A stretch of DNA of 64,000 bases from Marinomonas rhizomae (GCF_024397855.1 NZ_CP073343.1:2418001-2482000), one strand, 5' to 3'; shown: positions 52,993-62,838, counted from the stretch's first letter. The notes: generated by a model not told the origin, from the sequence alone. Made by a program: numbers and translations.

Positions 52993-54510
52993 TTAACCTT
53001 TTAATAACGCGGGATTCTTGATCCATTTAACCAAGGTAAAACTACAACATAGGATAATCAATGTGGCGGGTAAGCCGCCAAGGTTCGATAAGGACTTAAC
53101 ACCAGCCACGCCGACGGTGCTGACCATAATCCAAGCGACCAAACCTATTATGGTTCCCCATAGAATTTTGATCGGCATGCCAGTGCCTTCTTGGGATTCA
53201 GCATTGAAGTTTTTCACACACAAATCACCAATGGCGTCAGTACTGGAATCGGCCGCCGTTACGTAAGAGATAAAAGCAATGAAGACGAGGATCAAAGACG
53301 TCAACGTGCCCAGCGGTAATTCACCAAAAATATGGTAAAGCAGTAGTTCAATGCCGCCGCTATTCAAGATTTCATATAGTTCACCACCGCTTTTTTGGTC
53401 CATAAATATAGCGGTACCCGAGAATACAGAGATCCATAACAGCACAAACAAGCTAGGAAAAATAACGTTTACTTGAATAAACTCACGCACTGTGTAGCCA
53501 CGGGCAATTTTACCTAAGAACATCGCGGTGATTGGCGCCCAAGCAAACCAAACAGCCCAATAGAATACACTCCACCATTGTGGCCATGGGTCACTAGCTG
53601 CTTGTCCAGTAAACAAGCTAAGACGAAAGAAGTTCTGTAAAAATGCACCTAAGCCTTCCACACCAATACCCAACATATAAAGTGTTGGCCCAAAGATCAA
53701 AGTAAACACAAATAACGCAATCAACAGCCAGAAGTTAACCATAGAAAGGCGCGCAATACCTTTGATCAACCCACGGGCTGCAGACAATACAAAGGTAATA
53801 ACAATGATGGCGATAATAATGCCTAGCGTAACGGCGTTTTTCTCCATAGGTAAAAACTGACTTGCACCGCCAAGCAAGGTAAGCGCACCGGTACCTAATG
53901 ATGACGCCATCCCTACTACCAAGGAATACAGCGCCAACGCATCAATCACATCGCCCATACGGCCAGTCACATATTTGCCAAATACTGGACGCAATGAACT
54001 ACTTATGGAGTAAGGCAGTTTTAGGTTGTGAAACACCAAGGCAAAGATTAACGCTGGAACGGCATAAATAGCATAAGGCGTTGGCCCCCAATGCAAAAAC
54101 ATCGCCGAGAAAGCAAATAGCACAGCGTTCGGGCTATTGCCTTCAATACCCCAGCTTTCTGGTGGCGAATACAAGTGATACAAAGGCTCAGCCGTTGTCC
54201 AAAACAACACACCTACGGCTAGAGTTGTACAGAGCACAATCATAAACCAACGAGACTTTTTGAGCTTTGGTGTGGCATTCTCACCACCAATTCTGATATT
54301 GCCCAATTTTGAAAAGTAAGTAATAGCGATCAACACCAGCAGATAGAAACTCCCCAAGCTAAACAGCCAAGAAAAATGCGACAACACGAAGTTATTGGCT
54401 ACTTTGGTATATTGCGTGAAAAGTGCCAAGTCCACCAAACTGAATATTAACGCACCGACCAAAATGATAAAGGTTGGAAAAAAGACCAAAGGTCGTAATG
54501 ATTTAAACAT
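52993..54510 (-). CDS. BCCT-family transporter
   Basis: 505 residues, twelve predicted helices. The conserved tryptophan-rich helix WWSVFYWAVWFAWAPITAMFLGKIARG and GVLFWTTAEPLYHLYSPP match betaine/choline/carnitine transporters. Probably a Na+- or H+-coupled uptake system for a quaternary ammonium compound. Transcribed after the CocE-type hydrolase gene (25-base gap). Confidence 0.88.
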   Translation of the reverse strand: MFKSLRPLVFFPTFIILVGALIFSLVDLALFTQYTKVANNFVLSHFSWLFSLGSFYLLVLIAITYFSKLGNIRIGGENATPKLKKSRWFMIVLCTTLAVGVLFWTTAEPLYHLYSPPESWGIEGNSPNAVLFAFSAMFLHWGPTPYAIYAVPALIFALVFHNLKLPYSISSSLRPVFGKYVTGRMGDVIDALALYSLVVGMASSLGTGALTLLGGASQFLPMEKNAVTLGIIIAIIVITFVLSAARGLIKGIARLSMVNFWLLIALFVFTLIFGPTLYMLGIGVEGLGAFLQNFFRLSLFTGQAASDPWPQWWSVFYWAVWFAWAPITAMFLGKIARGYTVREFIQVNVIFPSLFVLLWISVFSGTAIFMDQKSGGELYEILNSGGIELLLYHIFGELPLGTLTSLILVFIAFISYVTAADSSTDAIGDLCVKNFNAESQEGTGMPIKILWGTIIGLVAWIMVSTVGVAGVKSLSNLGGLPATLIILCCSFTLVKWIKNPALLKG

Positions 54511-54535
54511 GTAACATCCTCACAGAAATAATCGG

Positions 54536-56530
54536 TTAAACACCCGTTCGTTTGATGGTTTCCTCAAACTCTTTGCTGAAAATCAGCTCATCATCATGGA
54601 AGGCTTGCCACGTACTGGTGACATAAAAATAATCATGATCACAGCGCATGTGATAGACGCCCTTTAAGCCTGTCCACCAGCCTTCTCTCCCCATAGTTAA
54701 GTCAAATATCAGCTTGGATTCTGCCGTGAGCGGATCGTCAGGATGGATGGTCTGCCACTGACTCATCGCCATATCAATCATGCTTTCACAAGAGTTGTAA
54801 TATTGGCGGCCGAAGTCATCATAGGTTTCTAACGTAACCAGACCTGTTTTGTAATCGTGATGCACCACTCGCTCACTCTTCGTTGGGCGAAGTGTTTCAC
54901 CATCAATTGCTACAGGCGTGTCCAGCGCAGGCGGCTCGACTTCTGTCACCAAGCTCGTTCTATAAGGCACTTCAATACGACTTAAAGCAGACTCAAGTGT
55001 AATCGTGGCATGATCTGGAGATGGCCAAATTAACGGCCAACAGGCTGTCGAAACGGAGATACGCAATCTGTGCCCTGCTGGAACCTTGTAGGCCACATGG
55101 TTAACCGGAATGGCGACATGGTAAAGCTCACCTGGATTCAACGGCTCGACAAACTCGTGGCTATCGCGATGCGTTAGGTTTAACACGCCCACACTGATAC
55201 GTGTGACTGCGCCATCGGGATGCACATCACAGACTCGTACAGCAAGGTTTGCTGTTGGCTTGTCACTACGAATCGCTAAATTCGCCATCACTTGGCCTGC
55301 AATCGCCAAATCTTCTTCAAGAGGTAAAGTATCGAAACATAATGAACCCGCATCATCAGCACGTTGATCGGCTGGTTGCTCCATTTCTAAACGAATCCCG
55401 ACACACAAACGACCACCATTTAACCCCACTGTTTGTGGCGAGCAAATCTGCTGAGTTACGGCATTATCGTGTTTTGTATCGAGTAACTGCCCATTCGATG
55501 GAAACAAGGTTTTCCATTCGGTTTGCGGTGATGGCCAAACAGGCTCCGAAATCCATTGCCCAGCACGGTGCTCATAATCTGATTGAGGGCGCACACTGTC
55601 TTGCATGTAGTAGGTTAATTCTGGCTCATCGTCGATGCCATTTTTAATGCCTTTTAACCAACGATCCCACCAGCGAACAGACTCTTTTACGTAATCCATT
55701 TTAGGATTTGGATAGGCTATATTGGGGTATTTATGCGCCCAAGGACCCACTAAACCTTTTCGAGGTACGTCTAAGTTTTCGAGTAAGCTAAAAACCGTAT
55801 TGCGATAATTGTCTGCCCAACCACTCATGGCATAAACGGGAATCTTAATATCGCTGTAGTTTTCACATACAGAACCATGCTTCCAGTAGTCATTTCGTAC
55901 TTGTTCAGTTAACCAAGGCTTCGCTAAAAATGGCATTTGGTTTAAACGATCCAGCCATTGCTCTTTCCAACCATCGCCAACCAACTTAGCATCTGGCGCG
56001 CGGCCTTGAGCGTAGGCCCAAAAAAATGATGCCCAATCGAGATTATCGTTCAATAAACAGCCACCCATGTAGTGCACATCTGTGGCGTAACGGTCGTCGG
56101 TAGAACATTGGGTAATGATGGCTTTTAATGCTGGCGGATTCAGTGCGGCGACTTGCAGTGAGTTAAATCCACCCCACGAAATTCCTACCATGCCAACAAT
56201 GCCACTGCACCAAGGCTGCTCTGCCAGCCAAGCGATAATATCGAAACCGTCTTGTAGCTCTTGCTCGGTATATTCGTCGCTTGTGTGACCTTCTGATTCG
56301 CCGCAACCTCGAAGGTCAACTCGAATACAGGCATAACCTTGTGCGGCCGTTTGCGCCATAGTGATTTCGTCGCGGACAATCGTGCCGTCATTTTTACGAT
56401 ACGGCAAGAACTCCAAAATCGCGGGAACCGGTTTATCATCAGCATCGCTTGGTAGCCACGCGCGATAGGCGAGCTTAGTACCATCTGGTAATGGCAACAT
56501 GGCGTGATGAATGTGTTTGATGTTTTGCAT
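54536..56530 (-). CDS. CocE/NonD-family hydrolase (X-prolyl dipeptidyl peptidase-like)
   Basis: 664 residues. N-terminal alpha/beta-hydrolase with nucleophile motif GISWGG (Ser118), acid in SGWADNY (about 247) and His in GPWAHKYPN (about 273), followed by the C-terminal jelly-roll domain of CocE enzymes. They hydrolyse esters or amides (cocaine esterase, glutaryl-7-ACA acylase, X-Pro peptidase). The pair with a BCCT transporter and a divergent LysR gene suggests cleavage of an imported quaternary amine ester or amide (inference). Confidence 0.86.
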   Translation of the reverse strand: MQNIKHIHHAMLPLPDGTKLAYRAWLPSDADDKPVPAILEFLPYRKNDGTIVRDEITMAQTAAQGYACIRVDLRGCGESEGHTSDEYTEQELQDGFDIIAWLAEQPWCSGIVGMVGISWGGFNSLQVAALNPPALKAIITQCSTDDRYATDVHYMGGCLLNDNLDWASFFWAYAQGRAPDAKLVGDGWKEQWLDRLNQMPFLAKPWLTEQVRNDYWKHGSVCENYSDIKIPVYAMSGWADNYRNTVFSLLENLDVPRKGLVGPWAHKYPNIAYPNPKMDYVKESVRWWDRWLKGIKNGIDDEPELTYYMQDSVRPQSDYEHRAGQWISEPVWPSPQTEWKTLFPSNGQLLDTKHDNAVTQQICSPQTVGLNGGRLCVGIRLEMEQPADQRADDAGSLCFDTLPLEEDLAIAGQVMANLAIRSDKPTANLAVRVCDVHPDGAVTRISVGVLNLTHRDSHEFVEPLNPGELYHVAIPVNHVAYKVPAGHRLRISVSTACWPLIWPSPDHATITLESALSRIEVPYRTSLVTEVEPPALDTPVAIDGETLRPTKSERVVHHDYKTGLVTLETYDDFGRQYYNSCESMIDMAMSQWQTIHPDDPLTAESKLIFDLTMGREGWWTGLKGVYHMRCDHDYFYVTSTWQAFHDDELIFSKEFEETIKRTGV

Positions 56531-56642
56531 AACGTCCTTTCGTTCTATTTGTAGTGTCTATTTATCTTAGGAAGCTGAAATTGTAAGTAAAACGCTATTT
56601 TGTTAGCCTCATATGAACTAAAAGTTCAGGATAGATAGTTAC

Positions 56643-57572
56643 ATGCCGATCAATAACCGAACAATTCCCTCTCTAAACAGCCTTATTTTGTTTGAAGCAT
56701 CGGCTCGCCTTGGCACGCTAACCAGTGCAGCTAATGAGCTGTGCGTTTCTCCGACGGCAGTCAGCAAACAAATCAAACAGCTTGAAAGTTTTCTGAATAC
56801 CAAACTATTTATTCGTAAAAAAACTGGTTTGGAACTGACAAAAAAGGGACAAAATTATTTAGAAACAGTACGAAAAACGCTGGCGGTCTTGGCAGAAGAA
56901 TCGCAAAAAATGGATGATAAAGTCTCACCTCTGCCGCTCAATTTAGAAATTGGTGCGTGTTTTAGCCATTTCTGGCTCATCCCTCACTTAGATGATTTTC
57001 GTGATAAATACCCAGACATCATGCTCAACATAAGCATCAATAATGAACGCAATATCAGTGACGTGAATAGCGATACCTACGATGTGGCGTTTTATTACTC
57101 CTCATTAAAAACGTCTTATAAAAACAATTTTTTGCTGTTTAACGAAAGAATGCTGTTAGTGTGCAGCCCAGGTTTTCTAGAAAAGCGTCCCGAGTGTCAC
57201 GATTTGAAAAATATCTGGAAACAACCCTTACTGGGCCTCAAAGACGCCCCCGACTTCTGGGAAAACTGGCAAACATGGGCAGCTCACTCAGCAATAGACT
57301 ATCAAGAGCCATTAAACGAAATTCAGATGGAAGACCAAATCGCCGTCGTTCATGCCGCACAAAATGGCCTAGGCATTGCCCTTGCTTGGGATTGGCATGT
57401 GGAGGATTTAATCGCTGACGGTAGTTTGATCGCCCTCACACCTCCTATTGAATGTAAAAACAACGCCTTCTTCTTAACTCGAACCAAAAACGCCAACCAA
57501 TACAGTGCCGAATGCTTTATTGACTGGGTTATGGAACTGGTAGCGGATCATAGGCAAGCCACAATGATCTAG
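56643..57572 (+). CDS. LysR-family regulator (GcvA-like), divergent from the hydrolase/transporter operon
   Basis: 309 residues. Helix-turn-helix (ASARLGTLTSAANELCVSPTAVSKQIKQLESFL) and effector-binding domain. IPSLNSLILFEASARLGT is typical of the GcvA/AmpR branch. About 110 bases from the hydrolase start; it likely regulates that operon. Confidence 0.88.
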   Translation: MPINNRTIPSLNSLILFEASARLGTLTSAANELCVSPTAVSKQIKQLESFLNTKLFIRKKTGLELTKKGQNYLETVRKTLAVLAEESQKMDDKVSPLPLNLEIGACFSHFWLIPHLDDFRDKYPDIMLNISINNERNISDVNSDTYDVAFYYSSLKTSYKNNFLLFNERMLLVCSPGFLEKRPECHDLKNIWKQPLLGLKDAPDFWENWQTWAAHSAIDYQEPLNEIQMEDQIAVVHAAQNGLGIALAWDWHVEDLIADGSLIALTPPIECKNNAFFLTRTKNANQYSAECFIDWVMELVADHRQATMI

Positions 57573-57694
57573 CGGTCGCCTTCGCTCACGCCAATCACAA
57601 CAATACCGTGATTTACGTATCACCATTATTTGCAGACGATAACTTTTTCTATTTGTTACACTGATGGAAATAACACCAAATAAGAGAGCATTTT

Positions 57695-58555
57695 ATGAAC
57701 AGTGTTGGATTTTTAGGTTTAGGCATCATGGGGAAAGCCATGGCTGCAAATTTAGTAAAAGCGGGATTTGAAGTAACTGTTTGGAATCGTAACCCAGAAA
57801 AATGTGCTGAGTTAGTATCACTAGGCGCTCGACATGGCGTGACACCAAAAGACGTAGCTGCAAGTTGCGATATTACCTTCGCTATGGTGTCTGATCCTGA
57901 AGCGGCATTAGCGCTTTGCCAAGGCCCAGATTGCGTAGCAGCAGGAATTGGCGCAGGTCGCGGTTATGTTGATATGTCTACCGTGGATGACACAACCTCA
58001 AAAGCCATTGCCGATTTAATTACTCAAGCAGGAGGACGATTTTTAGAAGCACCGGTTTCTGGTACGAAAAAACCCGCTGAAGACGGCACGTTAATCATTC
58101 TTGCCGCTGGCGATCAATCTCTTTATGAAGACGCAAAAAGTGCGTTTGAGGTAATGGGCAAGATGTCGCCCTACCTTGGTGAAGTCGGCCAAGGCGCGAA
58201 CATGAAGCTCGTCGTGAATATGATGATGGGCGGCATGCTAAGCATTTTCAGTGAAGGCATGTCTTTAGGACAAAAAGCCGGTTTAGACGGTCAGCAAATT
58301 TTAGATATTGTCGATGCGGGTGCCATGGCAAACCCTATGTTTAAAGGCAAAGGCGCCATGCTGCTAAAGGAAGACTACACCACCAGCTTTCCGCTTAAGC
58401 ACATGCAAAAGGACATGCGCCTTGCCGTCGCACTAGGCGACCAGCTTGAGCAACCTTTGCCAACCGCCGCTATTGCCAATGAAGCCTTTAAACAAGCCAT
58501 AAAAGCTGGCTTTTCGGAGGAAGACATTGCCGCAGTTTATAAAGTGATAAAGTAG
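57695..58555 (+). CDS. NAD(P)-dependent 3-hydroxyisobutyrate dehydrogenase-family reductase
   Basis: 286 residues. N-terminal Rossmann GFLGLGIMGKAMAANLVKAG, substrate loop FLEAPVSGTKKPAEDGTL, catalytic Lys in GANMKLVVNMMMGG. The family reduces or oxidises beta-hydroxyacids; the short GLYR1-like members reduce glyoxylate or succinic semialdehyde. A terminator follows. The last 163 bp recur 2.1 kb downstream. Confidence 0.87.
   Translation: MNSVGFLGLGIMGKAMAANLVKAGFEVTVWNRNPEKCAELVSLGARHGVTPKDVAASCDITFAMVSDPEAALALCQGPDCVAAGIGAGRGYVDMSTVDDTTSKAIADLITQAGGRFLEAPVSGTKKPAEDGTLIILAAGDQSLYEDAKSAFEVMGKMSPYLGEVGQGANMKLVVNMMMGGMLSIFSEGMSLGQKAGLDGQQILDIVDAGAMANPMFKGKGAMLLKEDYTTSFPLKHMQKDMRLAVALGDQLEQPLPTAAIANEAFKQAIKAGFSEEDIAAVYKVIK
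58393..58555 (+). repeat. Direct repeat, copy 1 (3' end of the dehydrogenase gene)
   Basis: 163 bp, same length without gaps as copy 2 at 60,547-60,709; 18 mismatches counted by hand (about 89% identity), many at third codon positions. Brackets the tetR and SDR genes. Confidence 0.9.
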
Positions 58556-58572
58556 TGATTGCAGTAACATTT

Positions 58573-58604
58573 AAGAAGGTAATGGAGTGCTCCTCTACCT
58601 TCTT
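58573..58604 (+). terminator. Terminator after the dehydrogenase gene
   Basis: AAGAAGGTA / TACCTTCTT with a 14-base loop, followed by TCCTTTTCTCTC. Confidence 0.65.
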
Positions 58605-58812
58605 TCCTTTTCTCTCTTCTCAGTGTGCTATCTAAATTCATCGCTCCATAAAATAGGAATATGAGCTTTCTTGGCCTATAAGCCGCGTCCTTACGTGAGC
58701 ATTTTTTGAGAAAAATGAAATCTTAAAATTCAGCAGCAATCGACAACACCATACAAAACAACATTCCATTAAGAGAGTTATTAAATTAAGCCGTTCGGCA
58801 TTTACCTTCGCT

Positions 58813-59367
58813 TCAAGTCATATTTAAAAAAACAGGTTTGACCGTTTTAATTATAATATCGATTAATAGGTCAATTTGATTTGTTAATGTTTCTAAAGTT
58901 TGTGCATCAGCCTTAATTCCACGAGAAGTAACTGAAAAAATGTAAGCTAAATCTTGAGCATCCAAACTAGAATCCGTTGGCAGAACACCCCTGATTAACT
59001 CAGCAAGCATAGCCTGAAAAATTTCATAGTGATTATTAACTGCGTCAGGCGCATAAGAAGATACATTTTGTAAAATATCTCGCCCTGTATCCAACTCTAT
59101 CACTGAAGCTGCTGGCTGAAGCGTCCAAACATCAAAAAAACGTTCAAGCTTTCCACGAAACGATAGATCAGACAAAGCTAACCCTTCTGTCTCACGAATA
59201 TTATGCTCTAGTGATTCATTAATTAGCCCTACGACAATCGACTCTTTATTTGGGTATGATTTATAAAGAGTGGTTCGAGAGATCTGACAGGCATTGGCAA
59301 TGTCTGTCATGGTCACTTTAGGGTACCCATATTTCAAAATGAGTTTTTGCGCTTCTCTGAGAATCAT
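58813..59367 (-). CDS. TetR/AcrR-family regulator
   Basis: 184 residues. N-terminal helix-turn-helix MTDIANACQISRTTLYKSYPNKESIV, variable C-terminal ligand domain. Divergent from the SDR gene, whose promoter region it probably controls. Its start looks a few residues short compared with typical TetR proteins; no better upstream start is visible. Confidence 0.85.
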   Translation of the reverse strand: MILREAQKLILKYGYPKVTMTDIANACQISRTTLYKSYPNKESIVVGLINESLEHNIRETEGLALSDLSFRGKLERFFDVWTLQPAASVIELDTGRDILQNVSSYAPDAVNNHYEIFQAMLAELIRGVLPTDSSLDAQDLAYIFSVTSRGIKADAQTLETLTNQIDLLIDIIIKTVKPVFLNMT

Positions 59368-59455
59368 TACGTTAAATTCTATCCATCTTCTGTAGACACG
59401 AAAGCATGCCTGAAAAACACATTGACATCAAGCGTTAACCTGTTAAGTTACCTCT

Positions 59456-59471
59456 TGTGAACAAAATCACA
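59456..59471. promoter_or_regulatory. CRP-like site between tetR and the SDR gene
   Basis: TGTGA-ACAAAA-TCACA, exact consensus half-sites for CRP. Overlapping it is the longer inverted repeat GTGAACA...TGTTCAC (59,457-59,483), a possible TetR operator. A -10-like TAATAT and -35-like TGTTCA (17-base spacing) lie between it and the SDR start. Confidence 0.55.
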
Positions 59472-59514
59472 AAATATGTTCACATGTTAAACTACAAGTT
59501 AATATAGGTTCTCT

Positions 59515-60498
59515 ATGAAAATTTTTATATCAGGCGTTACAGGTTATGTTGGACGGAATGTTGCTAGGCACTTAGCTCAGTCTCATGAGATCGTTGGTCT
59601 TTCACGAGACAAAGAAAAAACCAAAATCCTTAAAGACACCCAATTAACATTCGTATATGGGGATTTACTTAGTCACACACTAAGGAACGACCTAAAAGAC
59701 TGCGACATCGTAATTCATACAGCCGCGGATACAGACCACAAGAACCTTTCCAAAAACCAATTTAAAACTAATGTCGATGGTACAGCCCAACTGCTCAAAG
59801 CCGCAAAGGCAGCTGGAGTGAAGCGGTTCATTCATATCAGCACTGATTCAGTACTACTGACAGGCAAGCCTATAAAAAATGTATCGGAAGACGCCTCATA
59901 TCCCAAAAAAAGTGTAGGAGACTACTCACACACCAAGCAACTAGCAGAAAAGATAGTGTTGAATGCGAATTGTGACACTTTCACTGTTATTGTGCTGAGA
60001 CCTCGCTTTGTCTGGGGTCGCGACGATACAACAGCCATGCCACAAATACTAAAGGCTATTGAAAATCAAACTTTTGCCTGGATCGGCGGCGGACACTATC
60101 TCTCGTCAACGACACACATTGCTAACTTATGCAATGCAATTGAAGCCTCTCTCTATTACGGCGCCCCTAAGGCAATCTATTTCATTAGCGATGGCGATGA
60201 TAGACCATTCCGAGAGACCATTTCCGGCATAATCGAAGCGCACGGGCTAACTGTGCCAGATAAAAACATCCCTGCTTTTATTCCTCTCGTAATTGCAAAG
60301 TTAGACAGCTTACGCCGTCGTCTAGCCCCAAAAAGCAGTCCACTTCCTGTTACTTTCCAAGAATACGCCACAAGCGCTGTAGAGGTTACCCTAGATATTA
60401 CCAAAGCTAAACAAGACTTAAGCTATCGTCCAATGATGACATTTCAAGCAGGACTAGATGAATTAAAAACAACAAAGTCGACCAAGCAGCTATCGTAA
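59515..60498 (+). CDS. NAD(P)-dependent epimerase/dehydratase-family (extended SDR) protein
   Basis: 327 residues. Rossmann glycine motif SGVTGYVGRNVA, Thr/Ser at HISTDSVL, and the catalytic YSHTK (YxxxK). The substrate domain resembles 3-beta-hydroxysteroid-dehydrogenase/dihydroflavonol reductase-like members. Leader is very short (weak AGG only). Probably regulated by the divergent TetR protein. Substrate unknown. Confidence 0.83.
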   Translation: MKIFISGVTGYVGRNVARHLAQSHEIVGLSRDKEKTKILKDTQLTFVYGDLLSHTLRNDLKDCDIVIHTAADTDHKNLSKNQFKTNVDGTAQLLKAAKAAGVKRFIHISTDSVLLTGKPIKNVSEDASYPKKSVGDYSHTKQLAEKIVLNANCDTFTVIVLRPRFVWGRDDTTAMPQILKAIENQTFAWIGGGHYLSSTTHIANLCNAIEASLYYGAPKAIYFISDGDDRPFRETISGIIEAHGLTVPDKNIPAFIPLVIAKLDSLRRRLAPKSSPLPVTFQEYATSAVEVTLDITKAKQDLSYRPMMTFQAGLDELKTTKSTKQLS

Positions 60499-60546
60499 TA
60501 TAACGAGCAGAGTTGGTTTCTTGCAGTGGTCAGCAGTTTTCAATCA

Positions 60547-60709
60547 GCTTAAGCATATGCAAAAGGACACGCACCTTGCTGTCGCCCTAGACGATCAACT
60601 TGAGCAACCTGTGCCAACCGCCACGATTGCCAATGAAGCGTTCAAACAAGCCATAAAAGCTGGCTTTGCGGAAGAAGACATTGCCGCGGTTTATAAAATC
60701 ATAAAGTAG
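60547..60709 (+). pseudogene. Truncated duplicate of the dehydrogenase 3' end
   Basis: Direct repeat copy 2. Encodes KHMQKDTHLAVALDDQLEQP ... AAVYKIIK, the C-terminal 53 residues of the reductase at 57,695 with seven amino-acid changes. No start codon in proper context. It is a gene remnant, not a functional gene. Confidence 0.85.
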
Positions 60710-60737
60710 CGCCCGCTGCCACAGTCGTCCATCACAT

Positions 60738-61292
60738 TTATCTTGGCTCAATGCGAGCCAAAATTTTCACTGGCATCGTGAGAGGCAGTGCAAGAATGGC
60801 GGCTTCACCAGAACTTGGGTAGATTTGTGTTAAGGCGGTGAAATTCACTTGGTGCGTGACCAATATAGTGGGTTTACCCACAGACTCATGGGAAAACATC
60901 CGCAGTACACCTTCTGTTTGAGCAACCCTATCTCCTTGGCCTGCAAAAAATGAGTTCAGTATTGGCAATGATTCCACCTCACCCAGCGACATCAGCTGCG
61001 CCGTTTCTAAGCAACGACACCATTGACTGCTATAAACCTGAACCGGGCCGCTATGTTGGCTTCGAATATATTCCCCCCAAGCGACGGACTGTTTTCGTCC
61101 TATATCATTGAGGTTGCGTTGAGTACTGCAATCCTCTAAAGCAAACCCACTGGGATCACCGCCACCAGGAGCTAAAGCATGTCGCATGATAAAAACCGCC
61201 TTACCATCACGCCATGCCTGCCAAGCGGTCGCATCTGCCCAGCTGACTAACGGCCAAACACATAACATCAACAACATAAACCATCGCATCAT
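60738..61292 (-). CDS. Histidine phosphatase-family protein (exported)
   Basis: 184 residues from the ATG at 61,292 (GAGG seven bases upstream). Signal peptide (MMRWFMLLMLCVWPLVSWADA) then phosphatase core: RHG-type motif IMRHALAPG, CSTQRNLNDIGRKQSV, SSQWCRCLETAQLM, and the second His in LVTHQVNFTAL. Periplasmic acid phosphatase of the branch-1 histidine phosphatase type; substrate unknown. Confidence 0.83.
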   Translation of the reverse strand: MMRWFMLLMLCVWPLVSWADATAWQAWRDGKAVFIMRHALAPGGGDPSGFALEDCSTQRNLNDIGRKQSVAWGEYIRSQHSGPVQVYSSQWCRCLETAQLMSLGEVESLPILNSFFAGQGDRVAQTEGVLRMFSHESVGKPTILVTHQVNFTALTQIYPSSGEAAILALPLTMPVKILARIEPR

Positions 61293-61373
61293 AACCACCC
61301 TCACAGCCTTTCTTAACTGTACGCAATGGCACAACAATAAGTTCAATAAATTAAGTTATATATCGGTAAACCA

Positions 61374-62564
61374 TCAAACATACTGCCCAGCACAAAAGCC
61401 ACTCGCCCAGGCCCATTGGAAATTATAGCCGCCAAGCCAGCCAGTCACGTCTAGGACTTCACCTATAAAGTAGAGACCTTTTTGTTTTTGTGATTCAAAA
61501 GTTTTCGAAGACACTTCGTTGGTGTTAACACCACCAAGGGTAACTTCCGCGGTGCGATAGCCTTCTGTTCCATTCGGTGCGATGTCAAAGTTCGCGAGAT
61601 AATTGAACAAACTGTCGACCTGTTCGTTCGAGGTTTGTGCGCTGCGTTCAGTCAACCAAGGGAATTCGGCTTTTATTAGCTCTACCAATCGCTTTGGCAA
61701 AACATTAGACAAGAAACCCTCGTAGCTCTTTTTCGGAGTACTTTGGCGAACATCAAGTAAGTCGACTAACGACAAGGTCGGAGCGATATTAATGCTAAGG
61801 GCTTCACCTGGTTGCCAGAAATTGGTAATTTGCAAAATGGATGGCCCGCTAACACCACGATGAGTAAACAGCATTGGCTCTTGGAAAGTTACGCCCTTTG
61901 CCGTTGCGGATATTTCACAGGCAATACCTGATAACTCAGCCAGTTGTGTTTTGCGATCTGGCTGTATAGTAATGGGTACCAAGCTAGCACGTGTCGATAA
62001 AATATCGTGTCCAACTTGTTTAGCTATATCATACCCAAACCCTGTCGCGCCCATTGTAGGAATGGATAAACCACCTGTGGCAACCACAAGAGATTCACAA
62101 GCAAACTCTCCTTGATTAGTTTTGACAACGGTCTGTCCGTCTTGAAAATCAATATTATGAATTTTGGTGTTTAACTTTAGTTCTGCACCGGACCATTCAA
62201 GCTCTGTTAGTAATATATCAAGCAGGTCTTTTGCAGAGTGCTCGCAGAATAATTGCCCTGGCGTTTTCTCTACATAGTCCAGACCATGGCGATCCACGAG
62301 ATCAACAAAGTCTTGCGATGAATAACGACGTAGCGCAGAAATGCAAAAATGTGTGTTGTCAGATAAAAAATGCTTGGGGGCCGCATCCATGTTGGTGAAG
62401 TTACAACGCCCACCACCGGACATCAGAATTTTTTTGCCCGCTTTGTTGGCGTGATCCAACACCACTACTTTTTTCCCACGGTAGCCAGCTGTTGCTGCAC
62501 ACATTAAACCAGACGCTCCGGCACCAATTACGATCACATCAACGTTATCCACAACCAACCTCAT
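61374..62564 (-). CDS. BaiN/YhiN-family NAD(P)/FAD-dependent oxidoreductase (HI0933-like)
   Basis: 396 residues. FAD-binding GAGASGLMCA (residues 14-23), family signature KILMSGGGRCNFTN, GGLSIPTMGATGFGYDIAK in the middle, and the C-terminal WLGGYNFQWAWASG. Cytoplasmic flavoprotein, function in most bacteria not known (BaiN acts in bile-acid reduction). It is convergent with the histidine phosphatase by direction and separated from the next gene by about 330 bases. Confidence 0.88.
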   Translation of the reverse strand: MRLVVDNVDVIVIGAGASGLMCAATAGYRGKKVVVLDHANKAGKKILMSGGGRCNFTNMDAAPKHFLSDNTHFCISALRRYSSQDFVDLVDRHGLDYVEKTPGQLFCEHSAKDLLDILLTELEWSGAELKLNTKIHNIDFQDGQTVVKTNQGEFACESLVVATGGLSIPTMGATGFGYDIAKQVGHDILSTRASLVPITIQPDRKTQLAELSGIACEISATAKGVTFQEPMLFTHRGVSGPSILQITNFWQPGEALSINIAPTLSLVDLLDVRQSTPKKSYEGFLSNVLPKRLVELIKAEFPWLTERSAQTSNEQVDSLFNYLANFDIAPNGTEGYRTAEVTLGGVNTNEVSSKTFESQKQKGLYFIGEVLDVTGWLGGYNFQWAWASGFCAGQYV

Positions 62565-62838
62565 TACTCATTTGTGGCTGCATTATAGTGTCTGACACAT
62601 TTATTACCATCGAATACGGTGAGTTTTCTATCATCTGCCGACAAAAAAAGAACAAAGAAATCTTGTCCACAGAAACCGTTAAGAAGGCTGTGGGAATCAT
62701 TAAAATCTCCTTTAAATTCAATCAAGTAAATAAAATCAAACATTATTTTTTAAATATTCAAAAAATCCCATCTAGATCAAAATCAAGAATTTTTTTTGAG
62801 AATTGCAAACTATTTTTGAAAAAGACGCTATACAAATT

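Noticed and set aside
55249..55647. 132-codon plus-strand ORF
   Set aside because: Antisense shadow of the CocE-family hydrolase.
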